Shown: positions 18,738-26,665 of the stretch, one piece after another
Layout: every line of letters begins with the position of its first letter
Position numbering within the stretch: the stretch's first letter is position 1
NCBI RefSeq assembly: GCF_046054195.1
Contig: NZ_JBEQCS010000010.1
Coordinates: forward strand, 1-64,000
Length of the DNA stretch: 64,000 nucleotides
From: Celerinatantimonas sp046054195
Lineage (GTDB): Bacteria; Pseudomonadota; Gammaproteobacteria; Enterobacterales; Celerinatantimonadaceae
Direction of reading: 5' to 3'
Made by a program: the position numbers and the translations under genes
The notes under the pieces: model-generated
Told to the model about the DNA's origin: nothing
Databases searched by the model: none
What the model saw: only the letters and a program-made list of their open reading frames with translations

Positions 18738-19166
18738 CCTTTCCAGTCTTTCTTTTAATTCATCAGGCAGATGTTTGGCTGAGTCGCGAATATTTTGCGC
18801 ACTTTGCGGGCTAATTTGTCGTGATTTAGTGATTTTTACAGCCGCTTCTGGTTTAATGCTAGCCAAATTTGGATTGACCTTTATCTCCAGTGAGATAAGG
18901 CTTGGATGTGCTTTTCGAAGCTCGCTAAGCAGTTGACTTTTAAGTTGTCTTAAACGCGTCATCCAGGCTGCATTGGGTGCACTGATAACCGCTTTAGAGT
19001 TCTCTAAATGGGTGAGCTGACAGTTATCCAGATGATATTGGTGTAAAATATGTTGCGTGCTTTTAGTTAGCTTTTCTCGTTGTTCACTATTTTGCCTGAT
19101 TTGAGCCAACGGACCGCGAGAAAACAAGTGATCAATATCAATAGGCTGGTGCACTCGTTTGGCCAT
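18708..19166 (-). CDS. dciA: DciA-type helicase loader (DUF721)
   Basis: The 152-residue basic protein matches the DUF721/DciA pattern: a KH-like first half with NCQLTHLENSKAVISAPNAA and WMTRLRQLKSQLLSELRK, then a likely disordered polar tail. DciA proteins bind and load the replicative helicase DnaB in bacteria lacking the phage-derived DnaC; dnaB is also in this window (53669). Its place between lpxC and secA is typical of many gammaproteobacteria, where E. coli has secM instead. AAGGAG at 19172-19177 sits 5 nt before the ATG at 19166. Assignment is from pattern and synteny. Confidence 0.85.
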   Translation of the reverse strand: MAKRVHQPIDIDHLFSRGPLAQIRQNSEQREKLTKSTQHILHQYHLDNCQLTHLENSKAVISAPNAAWMTRLRQLKSQLLSELRKAHPSLISLEIKVNPNLASIKPEAAVKITKSRQISPQSAQNIRDSAKHLPDELKERLERIAALCGEKK

Positions 19167-19198
19167 GATCACTCCTTATTAAGCGGGTTAAAACGCAA

Positions 19199-19227
19199 AT
19201 TTTTGCCAAAAATAAAAGTTGAGTCAA
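19199..19227 (-). promoter_or_regulatory. Candidate dciA promoter
   Basis: On the minus strand TTGACT (19222-19227) is followed after 17 bases by AAAAAT (19199-19204), about 32 bases before the dciA start codon. The -35 is five of six and the -10 four of six, so this is plausible but unproven. Confidence 0.35.
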
Positions 19228-19466
19228 TAATCTCGGCTCATCGTAAATGAAATGATAGGATAAACTCAATTCATTTGAGTTGAATTTTTAACATAACGCC
19301 TCCATCTATCAATATAGCCGATGGTTTAAGACGTAAGTCTCCTGAGAGCATGCCTTTAAAACCTTCATGTTTTCTCTTGATTGCACAGTGATTCAGTGTA
19401 GGCGTTTGTTTTGTACGGACAAGGATGAACTTGAGATTGCATCCGTTAATGGTATGGTAATTTGCC

Positions 19467-19544
19467 ATGTTTAGAATCATTATGGCTCGTTTGCCCATAA
19501 AATATGACACTTGTCCGATTTGGAAGCGATTTTCACAAGCTTAG
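19467..19544 (+). CDS. Possible 25-codon leader ORF upstream of secA
   Basis: An ATG at 19467 opens a frame of 25 codons (it begins MFRIIMARLPIKYD) that stops at 19542-19544, in the loop of a hairpin 54 bases before secA. E. coli secA is controlled by the arrest peptide SecM, whose stalled ribosome opens a hairpin over the secA ribosome site. The arrangement here is reminiscent, but the FxxxxWIxxxxGIRAGP arrest motif is absent and no good ribosome site precedes the ATG. It may be chance. Confidence 0.2.
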   Translation: MFRIIMARLPIKYDTCPIWKRFSQA

Positions 19545-19560
19545 ATGCTCTTAGCTTGTG
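19534..19560 (+). promoter_or_regulatory. secA leader hairpin
   Basis: CACAAGCT (19534-19541) pairs perfectly with AGCTTGTG (19553-19560) around an 11-base loop, without a following T-run, 37 bases before the secA ATG. The rest of the 430-base gap between dciA and secA holds a second small hairpin (AACTCAA/TTGAGTT at 19263-19281) and no clear gene; a 79-codon minus-strand frame at 19271-19510 was not accepted. Confidence 0.4.
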
Positions 19561-19597
19561 TCATCATAATTTGAATGACTCTTAAAAGATAATACGC

Positions 19598-22330
19598 ATG
19601 ATAAGTAAAATTCTTACCAAAATTATTGGTAGCCGAAACCAGCGTACGGTCAAGCAGTTACGCAAGATTGTCCGACAAATCAATGAAATGGAACCTGATT
19701 TTGAAGCGCTCAGCAATGAACAACTGCAGGCGAAAACAGCAGAGTTTCGTTCTCGATTAGATGAGGGAGAAGCACTTGATGCGTTACTTCCTGAAGCTTT
19801 TGCAACTGTTCGTGAAGCTTCAAAACGAATTTTTGGAATGCGTCACTTTGACGTCCAGTTGATTGGCGGCATGGTGCTTAACGATAATAAAATCGCTGAA
19901 ATGCGCACCGGTGAAGGTAAAACTCTCACAGCGACTTTACCTGCTTATCTAAATGCGTTAACTGGCAAAGGCGTTCACGTTATCACGGTGAACGATTATT
20001 TGGCCACCCGTGATGCTGACTCTAACCGGCCATTGTTTGATTTTCTGGGTATGAGTGTTTCAGTGAATGTCGCTGGAATGGCTCCTGAAGAAAAAATCGC
20101 TGCCTATAAAGCTGATATTACCTACGGGACCAACAACGAATTTGGTTTCGATTATCTACGTGACAACATGGCCTATGCACCAGAACAACGCGTGCAACGC
20201 CCACTGTACTATGCATTAATCGATGAAGTGGACTCCATCTTAATCGATGAAGCTCGTACACCACTGATTATCTCTGGGGCTGCTGAAGATAGCTCTGAAC
20301 TTTATATCAAAGTTAATCAGGTTATTCCTGCGCTTCAAAAACAAGATAAAGAAGATAGTGAAGATTATACCGGAGACGGGCATTTTACCGTTGATGAGAA
20401 AGCTAAACAGGTTTATCTGACCGAACGAGGTCAAGAATTTGTTGAGCAGCTATTGCATGAGAAAGGTATACTCGCCGAAGAACAATCGCTTTATTCGGCC
20501 TCTAGTATTTCGCTTCTGCACCACGTAAATGCCGCACTGCGTGCTCACACGTTGTTTGAGCGGGACGTGGATTATATCATCAATGAAAAACAAGAAGTGG
20601 TTATCGTTGATGAGCACACCGGGCGTACAATGGAAGGGCGTCGTTGGTCTGAAGGCCTACACCAAGCTGTTGAAGCCAAAGAAGGTGTGCCAATTCAAAG
20701 TGAAAACCAAACATTAGCTTCCATTACCTTCCAGAACTATTTCCGTCTTTACGACAAACTCGCCGGTATGACTGGTACGGCTGATACTGAAGCCTTTGAG
20801 TTCCAGCAGATTTATGGTCTAGATACGGTTGTTATTCCAACCAACAAACCGATGGTCCGTAAGGACATGGGCGATTTGGTCTTTTTAACCGCAGAAGAAA
20901 AATACGAAGCGATTATCGAAGATATTAAAGGGTGTATGGAACGAGGTCAGCCAGTACTGGTTGGTACGGCATCCATTGAAAACTCAGAATATCTCTCGAA
21001 TCTTCTGAAAAAGAACAAGATTAAACATGAAGTGCTAAACGCTAAACACCATGAACGAGAAGCGGATATTATCGCTGAAGCGGGTGTTCCTGGCGCTGTG
21101 ACTATTGCCACCAACATGGCAGGTCGTGGGACCGATATCATCTTAGGTGGGAATTGGAAGTCAAAAGCTGAAGCTTTAGACGAGCCTAGCGAGGAACAAA
21201 GCGAGCAAATTAAAGCTCAGTGGCAAAAAGTGCATGAACAGGTTATTGCCGCGGGTGGTTTGCATATTATCGGTACAGAGCGCCATGAATCTCGTCGTAT
21301 TGATAACCAGTTGCGTGGTCGTGCTGGTCGACAAGGCGACCCAGGTTCAAGCCGCTTCTATTTGTCGATGGAAGACCCCTTAATGCGTATATTTGCCTCT
21401 GACAAAGTCAGCGGCATGATGAAAAAACTGGGGATGAAACACGGCGAAGCCATCGAGCATCCTTGGGTTTCTCGCGCCATTGAAAATGCTCAGCGTAAAG
21501 TTGAAGGGCGTAACTTTGATATTCGTAAATCTTTGCTCGAATTTGATGATGTTGCCAATGACCAGCGTAAAGTGGTTTATGAACAACGTAACGAGCTCAT
21601 GGATGCGGATGATATTTCTGAAACCATTCATGTGATTCGCGAAGATGTCTTTAATCAAGCTATCGATAACTTTATTCAACCGCAATCGCTTGAAGAGATG
21701 TGGGATATTAAAGGGCTTGAAGAGCACCTGAAAAATGATTTCGGTTTAGAGTTGCCGATTCAGCACTGGCTGGATGAAGACGATAAACTTTATGAAGAAA
21801 CATTGCGCGATCGCATTATCGAAGAAGCCACAAAAGCCTATCAGACGAAAGTTGAACTGGTGGGTGAAGAGGTCATGCGGCAGTTTGAAAAATCAGTGAT
21901 GTTGCAAACTCTTGACCAATTATGGAAAGAACATCTGGCGGCGATGGATTATCTGCGCCAAGGGATCCACTTACGTGGCTATGCCCAACGCGATCCAAAA
22001 CAAGAGTACAAACGCGAGTCATTTGAACTGTTTACTCAGATGCTGGATTCACTTAAATACGATGTGATTAGTGTGCTCAGCCGGGTTGAAGTGCAAGCGC
22101 CTGAAGAAGTCGAAGAGATGGAGCGTTTGCGCCGTGAACAGGCTCAGCAACTGAGCGAAAATGCCAAACATCAAGGTTCGGGTGATTACGATAGCACTGG
22201 CGGCGATGATGACGAAGGCACGCGTAAAGTGCAGCAGTATATTCGCGAAGGCAAAAAAATTGGGCGCAATGACCCTTGCCCTTGTGGTAGTGGTAAAAAA
22301 TATAAACACTGCCATGGGCGGTTAAATTAA
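19598..22330 (+). CDS. secA: Preprotein translocase ATPase SecA
   Basis: SecA drives unfolded preproteins through SecYEG using ATP. The 910-residue protein has Walker A in MRTGEGKTLTA (about 102-112), the DEAD-like box LIDEVDSILIDEART (about 207-221), the preprotein cross-linking domain, NMAGRGTDIILGG in the second motor domain, and the C-terminal zinc motif CPCGSGKKYKHCHG that contacts SecB and phospholipid. The length matches E. coli (901). No SecM-like gene of normal size precedes it. An intrinsic terminator follows within 10 bases. Confidence 0.99.
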   Translation: MISKILTKIIGSRNQRTVKQLRKIVRQINEMEPDFEALSNEQLQAKTAEFRSRLDEGEALDALLPEAFATVREASKRIFGMRHFDVQLIGGMVLNDNKIAEMRTGEGKTLTATLPAYLNALTGKGVHVITVNDYLATRDADSNRPLFDFLGMSVSVNVAGMAPEEKIAAYKADITYGTNNEFGFDYLRDNMAYAPEQRVQRPLYYALIDEVDSILIDEARTPLIISGAAEDSSELYIKVNQVIPALQKQDKEDSEDYTGDGHFTVDEKAKQVYLTERGQEFVEQLLHEKGILAEEQSLYSASSISLLHHVNAALRAHTLFERDVDYIINEKQEVVIVDEHTGRTMEGRRWSEGLHQAVEAKEGVPIQSENQTLASITFQNYFRLYDKLAGMTGTADTEAFEFQQIYGLDTVVIPTNKPMVRKDMGDLVFLTAEEKYEAIIEDIKGCMERGQPVLVGTASIENSEYLSNLLKKNKIKHEVLNAKHHEREADIIAEAGVPGAVTIATNMAGRGTDIILGGNWKSKAEALDEPSEEQSEQIKAQWQKVHEQVIAAGGLHIIGTERHESRRIDNQLRGRAGRQGDPGSSRFYLSMEDPLMRIFASDKVSGMMKKLGMKHGEAIEHPWVSRAIENAQRKVEGRNFDIRKSLLEFDDVANDQRKVVYEQRNELMDADDISETIHVIREDVFNQAIDNFIQPQSLEEMWDIKGLEEHLKNDFGLELPIQHWLDEDDKLYEETLRDRIIEEATKAYQTKVELVGEEVMRQFEKSVMLQTLDQLWKEHLAAMDYLRQGIHLRGYAQRDPKQEYKRESFELFTQMLDSLKYDVISVLSRVEVQAPEEVEEMERLRREQAQQLSENAKHQGSGDYDSTGGDDDEGTRKVQQYIREGKKIGRNDPCPCGSGKKYKHCHGRLN

Positions 22331-22339
22331 ATGTTGCAA

Positions 22340-22366
22340 AAGCCCGGTTTATCCCGGGCTTTTTTA
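22340..22366 (+). terminator. Intrinsic terminator after secA
   Basis: AAGCCCGG (22340-22347) pairs with CCGGGCTT (22354-22361) around TTTATC and runs into TTTTTTA. It separates secA from mutT. Confidence 0.92.
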
Positions 22367-22388
22367 TCGACGATACAGGAGCAATGAA

Positions 22389-22787
22389 GTGAGCAAAGAA
22401 GTCAATGTGGTGGTCGGTGTAATTATCCGAAATGACGAAATCCTTATCGCCAAACGCAGTGCTAAACAGCATCAGGGAGGCTTGTGGGAGTTTCCTGGTG
22501 GAAAGGTAGAGTCTGGTGAAGGTGAGGTTGAGGCTTTAGCCAGAGAGCTTAATGAGGAGCTTGGAATTGAAATTAATCCAGAAGCTTGTCAAAAGCGCCA
22601 GCAGATCCACCATCAGTATCCTGATAAAGCGGTTAACTTAAATATCTACTGGGTTAATGATTTTTCAGGCACAGAACAAGGTAAAGAAGGGCAACCGCTA
22701 AAATGGGTGGCAAAAGAACAATTAGCTGATTACCCGTTTCCTGAGGCTAACCAGCCAATTCTAGATGAGTTACTGTCGAAAAATTAA
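22389..22787 (+). CDS. mutT: 8-oxo-dGTP diphosphatase MutT
   Basis: MutT removes oxidised guanine nucleotides from the pool and so prevents A-to-C transversions. The 132-residue protein has a complete Nudix box from Gly38 to Ile60 (GGKVESGEGEVEALARELNE onward: G-x5-E-x7-REL-x-EE-x-G). It starts at GTG, preceded at 7 nt by AGGAG. The gene converges on yacG, with stop codons overlapping by 4 nt. In most relatives mutT follows secA, as here. Confidence 0.95.
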   Translation: MSKEVNVVVGVIIRNDEILIAKRSAKQHQGGLWEFPGGKVESGEGEVEALARELNEELGIEINPEACQKRQQIHHQYPDKAVNLNIYWVNDFSGTEQGKEGQPLKWVAKEQLADYPFPEANQPILDELLSKN

Positions 22788-22978
22788 AAATTCCAACTAT
22801 CAGGCTTATCTTCATCCTCGGCTATCGATTGTCCGGGGATGGCCTTTTCTTCGTTAGCCCATTCTCCCAAGTCGATTAATTTGCAACGCTCGCTACAAAA
22901 AGGTCGCCATGGATTATCTTGTGAATACTCACATTGTTTATGGCAAATAGGACAATTCACCAAAGTTACTTTACTCAT
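22784..22978 (-). CDS. yacG: DNA gyrase inhibitor YacG
   Basis: YacG is a small zinc protein that binds GyrB and inhibits gyrase. From the ATG at 22978 it has 64 residues, with the zinc ligands in CPICHKQC and FCSERC (Cx3-type knuckles about 15 residues apart) and an acidic C-terminal tail (AEDEDKPDSW). Its ATG overlaps the zapD stop (ATGA), and AGGAG lies just upstream, so it is coupled to zapD. The longer frame start at 22993 lies inside zapD. Confidence 0.95.
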   Translation of the reverse strand: MSKVTLVNCPICHKQCEYSQDNPWRPFCSERCKLIDLGEWANEEKAIPGQSIAEDEDKPDSWNF

Positions 22979-23727
22979 TGAAAACTCCTGCAACAGGTTA
23001 GCGTAAAGTTTAAGTCATCGGTGATGGCTCCTTCAAGCGACATAAACTTAATCGCGAAACGATTTTTATGACCGCTGATAGTCGGAAAGCCTCTGAGTTC
23101 ACCATTGATGGCGATTCGAAGCATAACGCAACCTTCGCGCTGTCCCTGATAAAAACCGCCTTGAGCAGTAACCTGTTCTTCGACACTTTGTTCTCTGAGC
23201 ATACTGAGTAAAAAGCCCATGACTTCAGCGATGATGGCAAATGGATGAACCCACTTTTCAATATCACTAATGCGTTGCTCAAGGCTTTGATGTTGCCAAA
23301 AATACAGTTGGGGGAGATCGAAACTGCATGTCCCACCTGGTAGCGTTAAGCGCTGCCGGATGAGGCTCAACAATCGGTCCTCTTTTATAAAATTAGCCAG
23401 TTTGGGATGCTGGTTGATGGTGCGAAAATAATCTTCGGTTTTTGAGACTAACTCATCGACCTTACCGATATCGATTTGTGGTGCATTGGCCCATTGACGA
23501 AATAGCTGGCGCTGTTTATCCAGATCTTTAAGCAAGTCGCTGCGCCATTCACAGCGATCTAACACATCATTTAAATCAAACAGTGTGCGGAAAAAATTTT
23601 GAACACTACTGTCGCCTTCACTTAAGGTCGTTTTGATCTGCTCAAGCTGATTAAATAGTGTTTCCACCCGCAGATAAGTGCGAATTTTTTCATTCAGTGG
23701 ATGTTCAAAAACTAATTCACTAGTCAC
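22975..23727 (-). CDS. zapD: Z-ring associated protein ZapD
   Basis: ZapD binds the FtsZ C-terminal peptide and bundles protofilaments. Clear family segments are FEHPLNEKIRTYLRVETLF at the N-terminus, SFDLPQLYFW in the middle and ISGHKNRFAIKFM near the end. The GTG at 23727 gives 250 residues, close to E. coli (247). The frame stays open to an ATG at 23799, but the added 24 residues have no counterpart in the family as I know it and are AT-rich like a promoter. The zapD-yacG pair sits downstream of coaE in the same direction. Confidence 0.92.
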   Translation of the reverse strand: MTSELVFEHPLNEKIRTYLRVETLFNQLEQIKTTLSEGDSSVQNFFRTLFDLNDVLDRCEWRSDLLKDLDKQRQLFRQWANAPQIDIGKVDELVSKTEDYFRTINQHPKLANFIKEDRLLSLIRQRLTLPGGTCSFDLPQLYFWQHQSLEQRISDIEKWVHPFAIIAEVMGFLLSMLREQSVEEQVTAQGGFYQGQREGCVMLRIAINGELRGFPTISGHKNRFAIKFMSLEGAITDDLNFTLTCCRSFQ

Positions 23728-23823
23728 AATTAAAAACTCTAACCTTTGATGACTTATAGATATTAAGTGTAGTGTATCGATTGCATTATGCGCTGTCATT
23801 GCCTATTGATACACATCAACTAT

Positions 23824-23843
23824 GAATCTTTATACAAAGATTC
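23824..23843. repeat. Perfect inverted repeat between coaE and zapD
   Basis: GAATCTTT and AAAGATTC surround ATAC, giving a 20-base near-palindrome about 100 bases before the zapD GTG. No T-run follows on either strand. It could be an operator or an RNA hairpin; nothing else in the 197-base gap was recognised. Confidence 0.35.
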
Positions 23844-23924
23844 TAAATCTATTTAATCAAAGAAATGTGAATTGACAGGGTTTTAGCGACTTAACGGTGG
23901 CTTTGGCCCAAATTTAGGTGTTGA

Positions 23925-24527
23925 TTAAGCGAGTTTTGCTTGGGCCAATTGCAGATATTGCCGATGCAAACTAATGGTTTTTTGCTTAAGCTCATCAATT
24001 GAACCATCGTTACAGATAACATCGTCTGCTATGTTTAATCGCTCTTGTCTTGCGCTTTGCGTTGCGACAATCTGTTTTGCTTGCGAGAGGGAAACTTCAT
24101 CGCGCTGACAAATCCGTTTTAACTGCTCTTGCGGGTCGATATCGACCACTAAGACGCGATCAGCAAGTTTCTCTAATCCGCTTTCAATGAGCAATGGCAC
24201 AATCAGTAACGTATAAGGCGTTGTTGACAAGCTCAGTTGCGCCTTAATCTGTGCTTTGATGCGCGGATGCAGACAGTTTTCTAACCAGCGACGTTCATCT
24301 GGATGATTAAATATATGCTCTCTGAGTTTTCGCCGGTTTAACTGGCCTTCATCGGTAAGTATTTGTTCTCCAAAATGGTTGGAAATGACACTTAGAGCTT
24401 CTTGCCCCGGTTCTACAATCTGCCGGGCAATCACATCTGCATCAATACAATCAATCCCTTGTTGTGCAATCCAATTGGCGACGGTTGTTTTGCCACTGGC
24501 GATGCCGCCGGTCAATGCCACGATCAC
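23925..24527 (-). CDS. coaE: Dephospho-CoA kinase CoaE
   Basis: CoaE phosphorylates dephospho-CoA in the last step of coenzyme A synthesis. The product of about 200 residues starts MIVALTGGIASGKTT, with the P-loop GGIASGKT at residues 7-14, then CIDADVIARQIVEPG and VPLLIESGLE in the substrate region. It uses a GTG at 24527 preceded by GGGAG at a 6-nt spacing; an upstream in-frame ATG at 24578 lies inside pilD and is rejected. It follows pilD by 10 bases, an arrangement known from many type IV pilus loci. Confidence 0.96.
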   Translation of the reverse strand: MIVALTGGIASGKTTVANWIAQQGIDCIDADVIARQIVEPGQEALSVISNHFGEQILTDEGQLNRRKLREHIFNHPDERRWLENCLHPRIKAQIKAQLSLSTTPYTLLIVPLLIESGLEKLADRVLVVDIDPQEQLKRICQRDEVSLSQAKQIVATQSARQERLNIADDVICNDGSIDELKQKTISLHRQYLQLAQAKLA

Positions 24528-24537
24528 GTTATACTCC

Positions 24538-25413
24538 CTACAGAATAACCCAATATAGATGATTAATTTGTTCGCCAAATATAAGATAAACCAAAGCGCC
24601 CATTGCTAAAAACGGGCCAAATGGCAATTGTAACTGTCGCTTCTGGCGATGTTTTATCAGCACGGCGATGCCAATCAAAGCGCCAGTTGCAGAGCTTAGC
24701 AATAAAATAACTGGTAAAGAACTCCATCCTAGCCAAGCTCCGATAGCCCCAAGAAGCTTGAAATCACCATATCCCATTCCCTCTTTAGCGGTCAGTAATT
24801 TAAAAACCCAGTACAATGCCCAGAGAAATCCATAGCCCAAAGCGGCTCCCCACAAGGCTTGATGAGTTGATACGAATATCTGATGAGTATTAACCAATAA
24901 GCCAAGCCATAACAATGGCAAAGTGAGCTGGTCAGGTAGCAGGAGAGTTTTTAAGTCGATGCATGCAGCGGCTATGAGCGTTAAGGCAAATACGCATGCC
25001 CAGAGCCATTGTAATGACAGTGAAAATTGCCAAAAGAGCAATGCTACAATCGCTGCACAGAGTATTTCCACCAGAGGATAACGCCAACTGATAGGCCCAT
25101 GACAGTAATGGCAGCGGCCGCGCAGCAGGATAAAACTCAGAACCGGAATGTTCCACCAAAAAGCAATGTCATGATGGCAATGTGGGCACTGAGAACGAGG
25201 ATAAGCTAGATTAAAGCGTCCCTGTGGAAGCTCTGAGTCATCTTTAAGCTCAGATAAAAATGTGTCACATTCATCTTTCCACTGACGTTTGAGCATTAAT
25301 GGCAGCCGATAAATAAGCACGTTCATGAACGAACCGATTACTAAAGCAACAGCAATGCATAATATCCAGAAAAAGACCGGGAGTTGTTGCCAGATTGTGT
25401 GCAAATAGGCCAT
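24538..25413 (-). CDS. pilD: Type IV prepilin peptidase/N-methyltransferase PilD
   Basis: PilD is the membrane aspartyl protease that cleaves and N-methylates type IV prepilins and often type II pseudopilins. The 291-residue protein has a tetracysteine zinc element (CPHC and CHYC in the loop after the first helix) that marks the bifunctional form. Catalytic aspartates lie in AACIDLKTLLLPD and the GYGDFKLL (GxGD) motif, and eight or so membrane helices are visible. It ends the pilABCD unit and probably processes PilA encoded at 28223. Confidence 0.95.
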   Translation of the reverse strand: MAYLHTIWQQLPVFFWILCIAVALVIGSFMNVLIYRLPLMLKRQWKDECDTFLSELKDDSELPQGRFNLAYPRSQCPHCHHDIAFWWNIPVLSFILLRGRCHYCHGPISWRYPLVEILCAAIVALLFWQFSLSLQWLWACVFALTLIAAACIDLKTLLLPDQLTLPLLWLGLLVNTHQIFVSTHQALWGAALGYGFLWALYWVFKLLTAKEGMGYGDFKLLGAIGAWLGWSSLPVILLLSSATGALIGIAVLIKHRQKRQLQLPFGPFLAMGALVYLIFGEQINHLYWVIL

Positions 25414-25453
25414 GTTTGCTCAGTCAAAAAGTTAGATTATAAAGTGGTGCACT

Positions 25454-26665
25454 TTAATGAATGACGTTGCCAATTTCAAAAATAGGCAGATACATTGCGA
25501 TGATTACGCCGCCGATTAAAAGCCCTACCAAAGCCATGACCAATGGTTCAATCAGATCAACGGCAATATGCATGACGACATCCAGTCGTTCATCATCCTG
25601 TTTAGCTATTTTAACGAGAATTGTCGCCAAAGTACCACTTTCTTGAGCGATCTTTAATAACTGCTGCTGTTCGAGATTAAAAAGCTCAGCAGTGACAACT
25701 GCCTGATAGAGGCTTTGCCCATGCTCAAGTGCATTCACACATCCCTTAATGCGCTTGGCAAACGCTTGGTTGGCACAAATATCTTTTGCACATTCAAAGG
25801 ATTGTTTAATAGGCATACCACTTTGATAGGTTGCCGCGATAAGCGTGGTTAATTTGACCTGCTCCTTCAGTTGAATAATCGCTCCAAGCACAGGTACTCG
25901 CAATAGTGACTTGTCAAAGCGCAGTTTAAAAAGGCTGTGGCGATGATACTGATAGCGTAACACGCCAATTAGTAGCGCGAGTGAAATCAGTATTTCTAAT
26001 GAATAATGGCTCAATGCTGCGAGTTTAATAATCCATTGCGTATAAATAGGCAGTGGTGTGTGTAAGCTTATAAATAATTGTGTGAATTGCGGAACAATAA
26101 ATTCCAATAGAAAACTAAACATACCGATGGCCATAAGGGTAACAACGAGCGGATAACTCAGGGCTTTAATCAGTCGTCTGCGTAATTGGACTTGGCGAGT
26201 CAGATACTGTGCCAAATAGCTGCAAGTTTGTGGCAGCTGGCCAGATTGCTCGGCGGTATAAAGAAGCTGCTGCTCAAGGTGAGTAAAATGCCCGCTTTGT
26301 GCTAATGACTCAGAAAGCGATGCCCCTTGAGACATTGTGTGATGTAAGAAGCTTAAAACTGCCGTAAGGTGTGGGTTGCTGGCGCTATTGAGCATTAATG
26401 TAAGAGTCTGTTTAACGGATAATCCAGCGCTTAGTGAATTAGCTAACTGCTCAATGATCTGATGGCGCTTGTTTAATGAGAGCTTGCGCGCATAAGCTTG
26501 AGCGAATATACGAGGTAACTTGCGCATTTTGAGCAAGCTGATTTGACGCTGCTCAAGCTGTTCAATTAATGCATATTGCGAGTTGGCAATATGCATGCCG
26601 CGACAGGCTTGCCCGTTTTGATTGATCCCCTGCCAGTAAAAACAGTCGAGATTATTCGCCAGCAT
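25454..26665 (-). CDS. pilC: Type IV pilus inner membrane platform protein PilC
   Basis: PilC is the polytopic platform protein on which the PilB ATPase acts during pilus assembly. The 403-residue product has two GspF-type domains, each with the pattern QLANSLSAGLSVKQTL / LIAATYQSGMPIKQSF, and three main membrane helices (about 165-190, 215-235, 375-397). Its ATG lies inside the pilB 3' end (14-nt overlap). The first domain has EQSGQLPQTCSYLAQYL and the second ESGTLATILVKIAK, the usual family signatures. Confidence 0.95.
   Translation of the reverse strand: MLANNLDCFYWQGINQNGQACRGMHIANSQYALIEQLEQRQISLLKMRKLPRIFAQAYARKLSLNKRHQIIEQLANSLSAGLSVKQTLTLMLNSASNPHLTAVLSFLHHTMSQGASLSESLAQSGHFTHLEQQLLYTAEQSGQLPQTCSYLAQYLTRQVQLRRRLIKALSYPLVVTLMAIGMFSFLLEFIVPQFTQLFISLHTPLPIYTQWIIKLAALSHYSLEILISLALLIGVLRYQYHRHSLFKLRFDKSLLRVPVLGAIIQLKEQVKLTTLIAATYQSGMPIKQSFECAKDICANQAFAKRIKGCVNALEHGQSLYQAVVTAELFNLEQQQLLKIAQESGTLATILVKIAKQDDERLDVVMHIAVDLIEPLVMALVGLLIGGVIIAMYLPIFEIGNVIH

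Noticed and set aside
19271..19510. 79-codon minus-strand frame between dciA and secA
   Set aside because: No ribosome site and no recognisable domain; it lies in the secA leader and its composition does not convince as a gene. Possibly a remnant, but unsupported.
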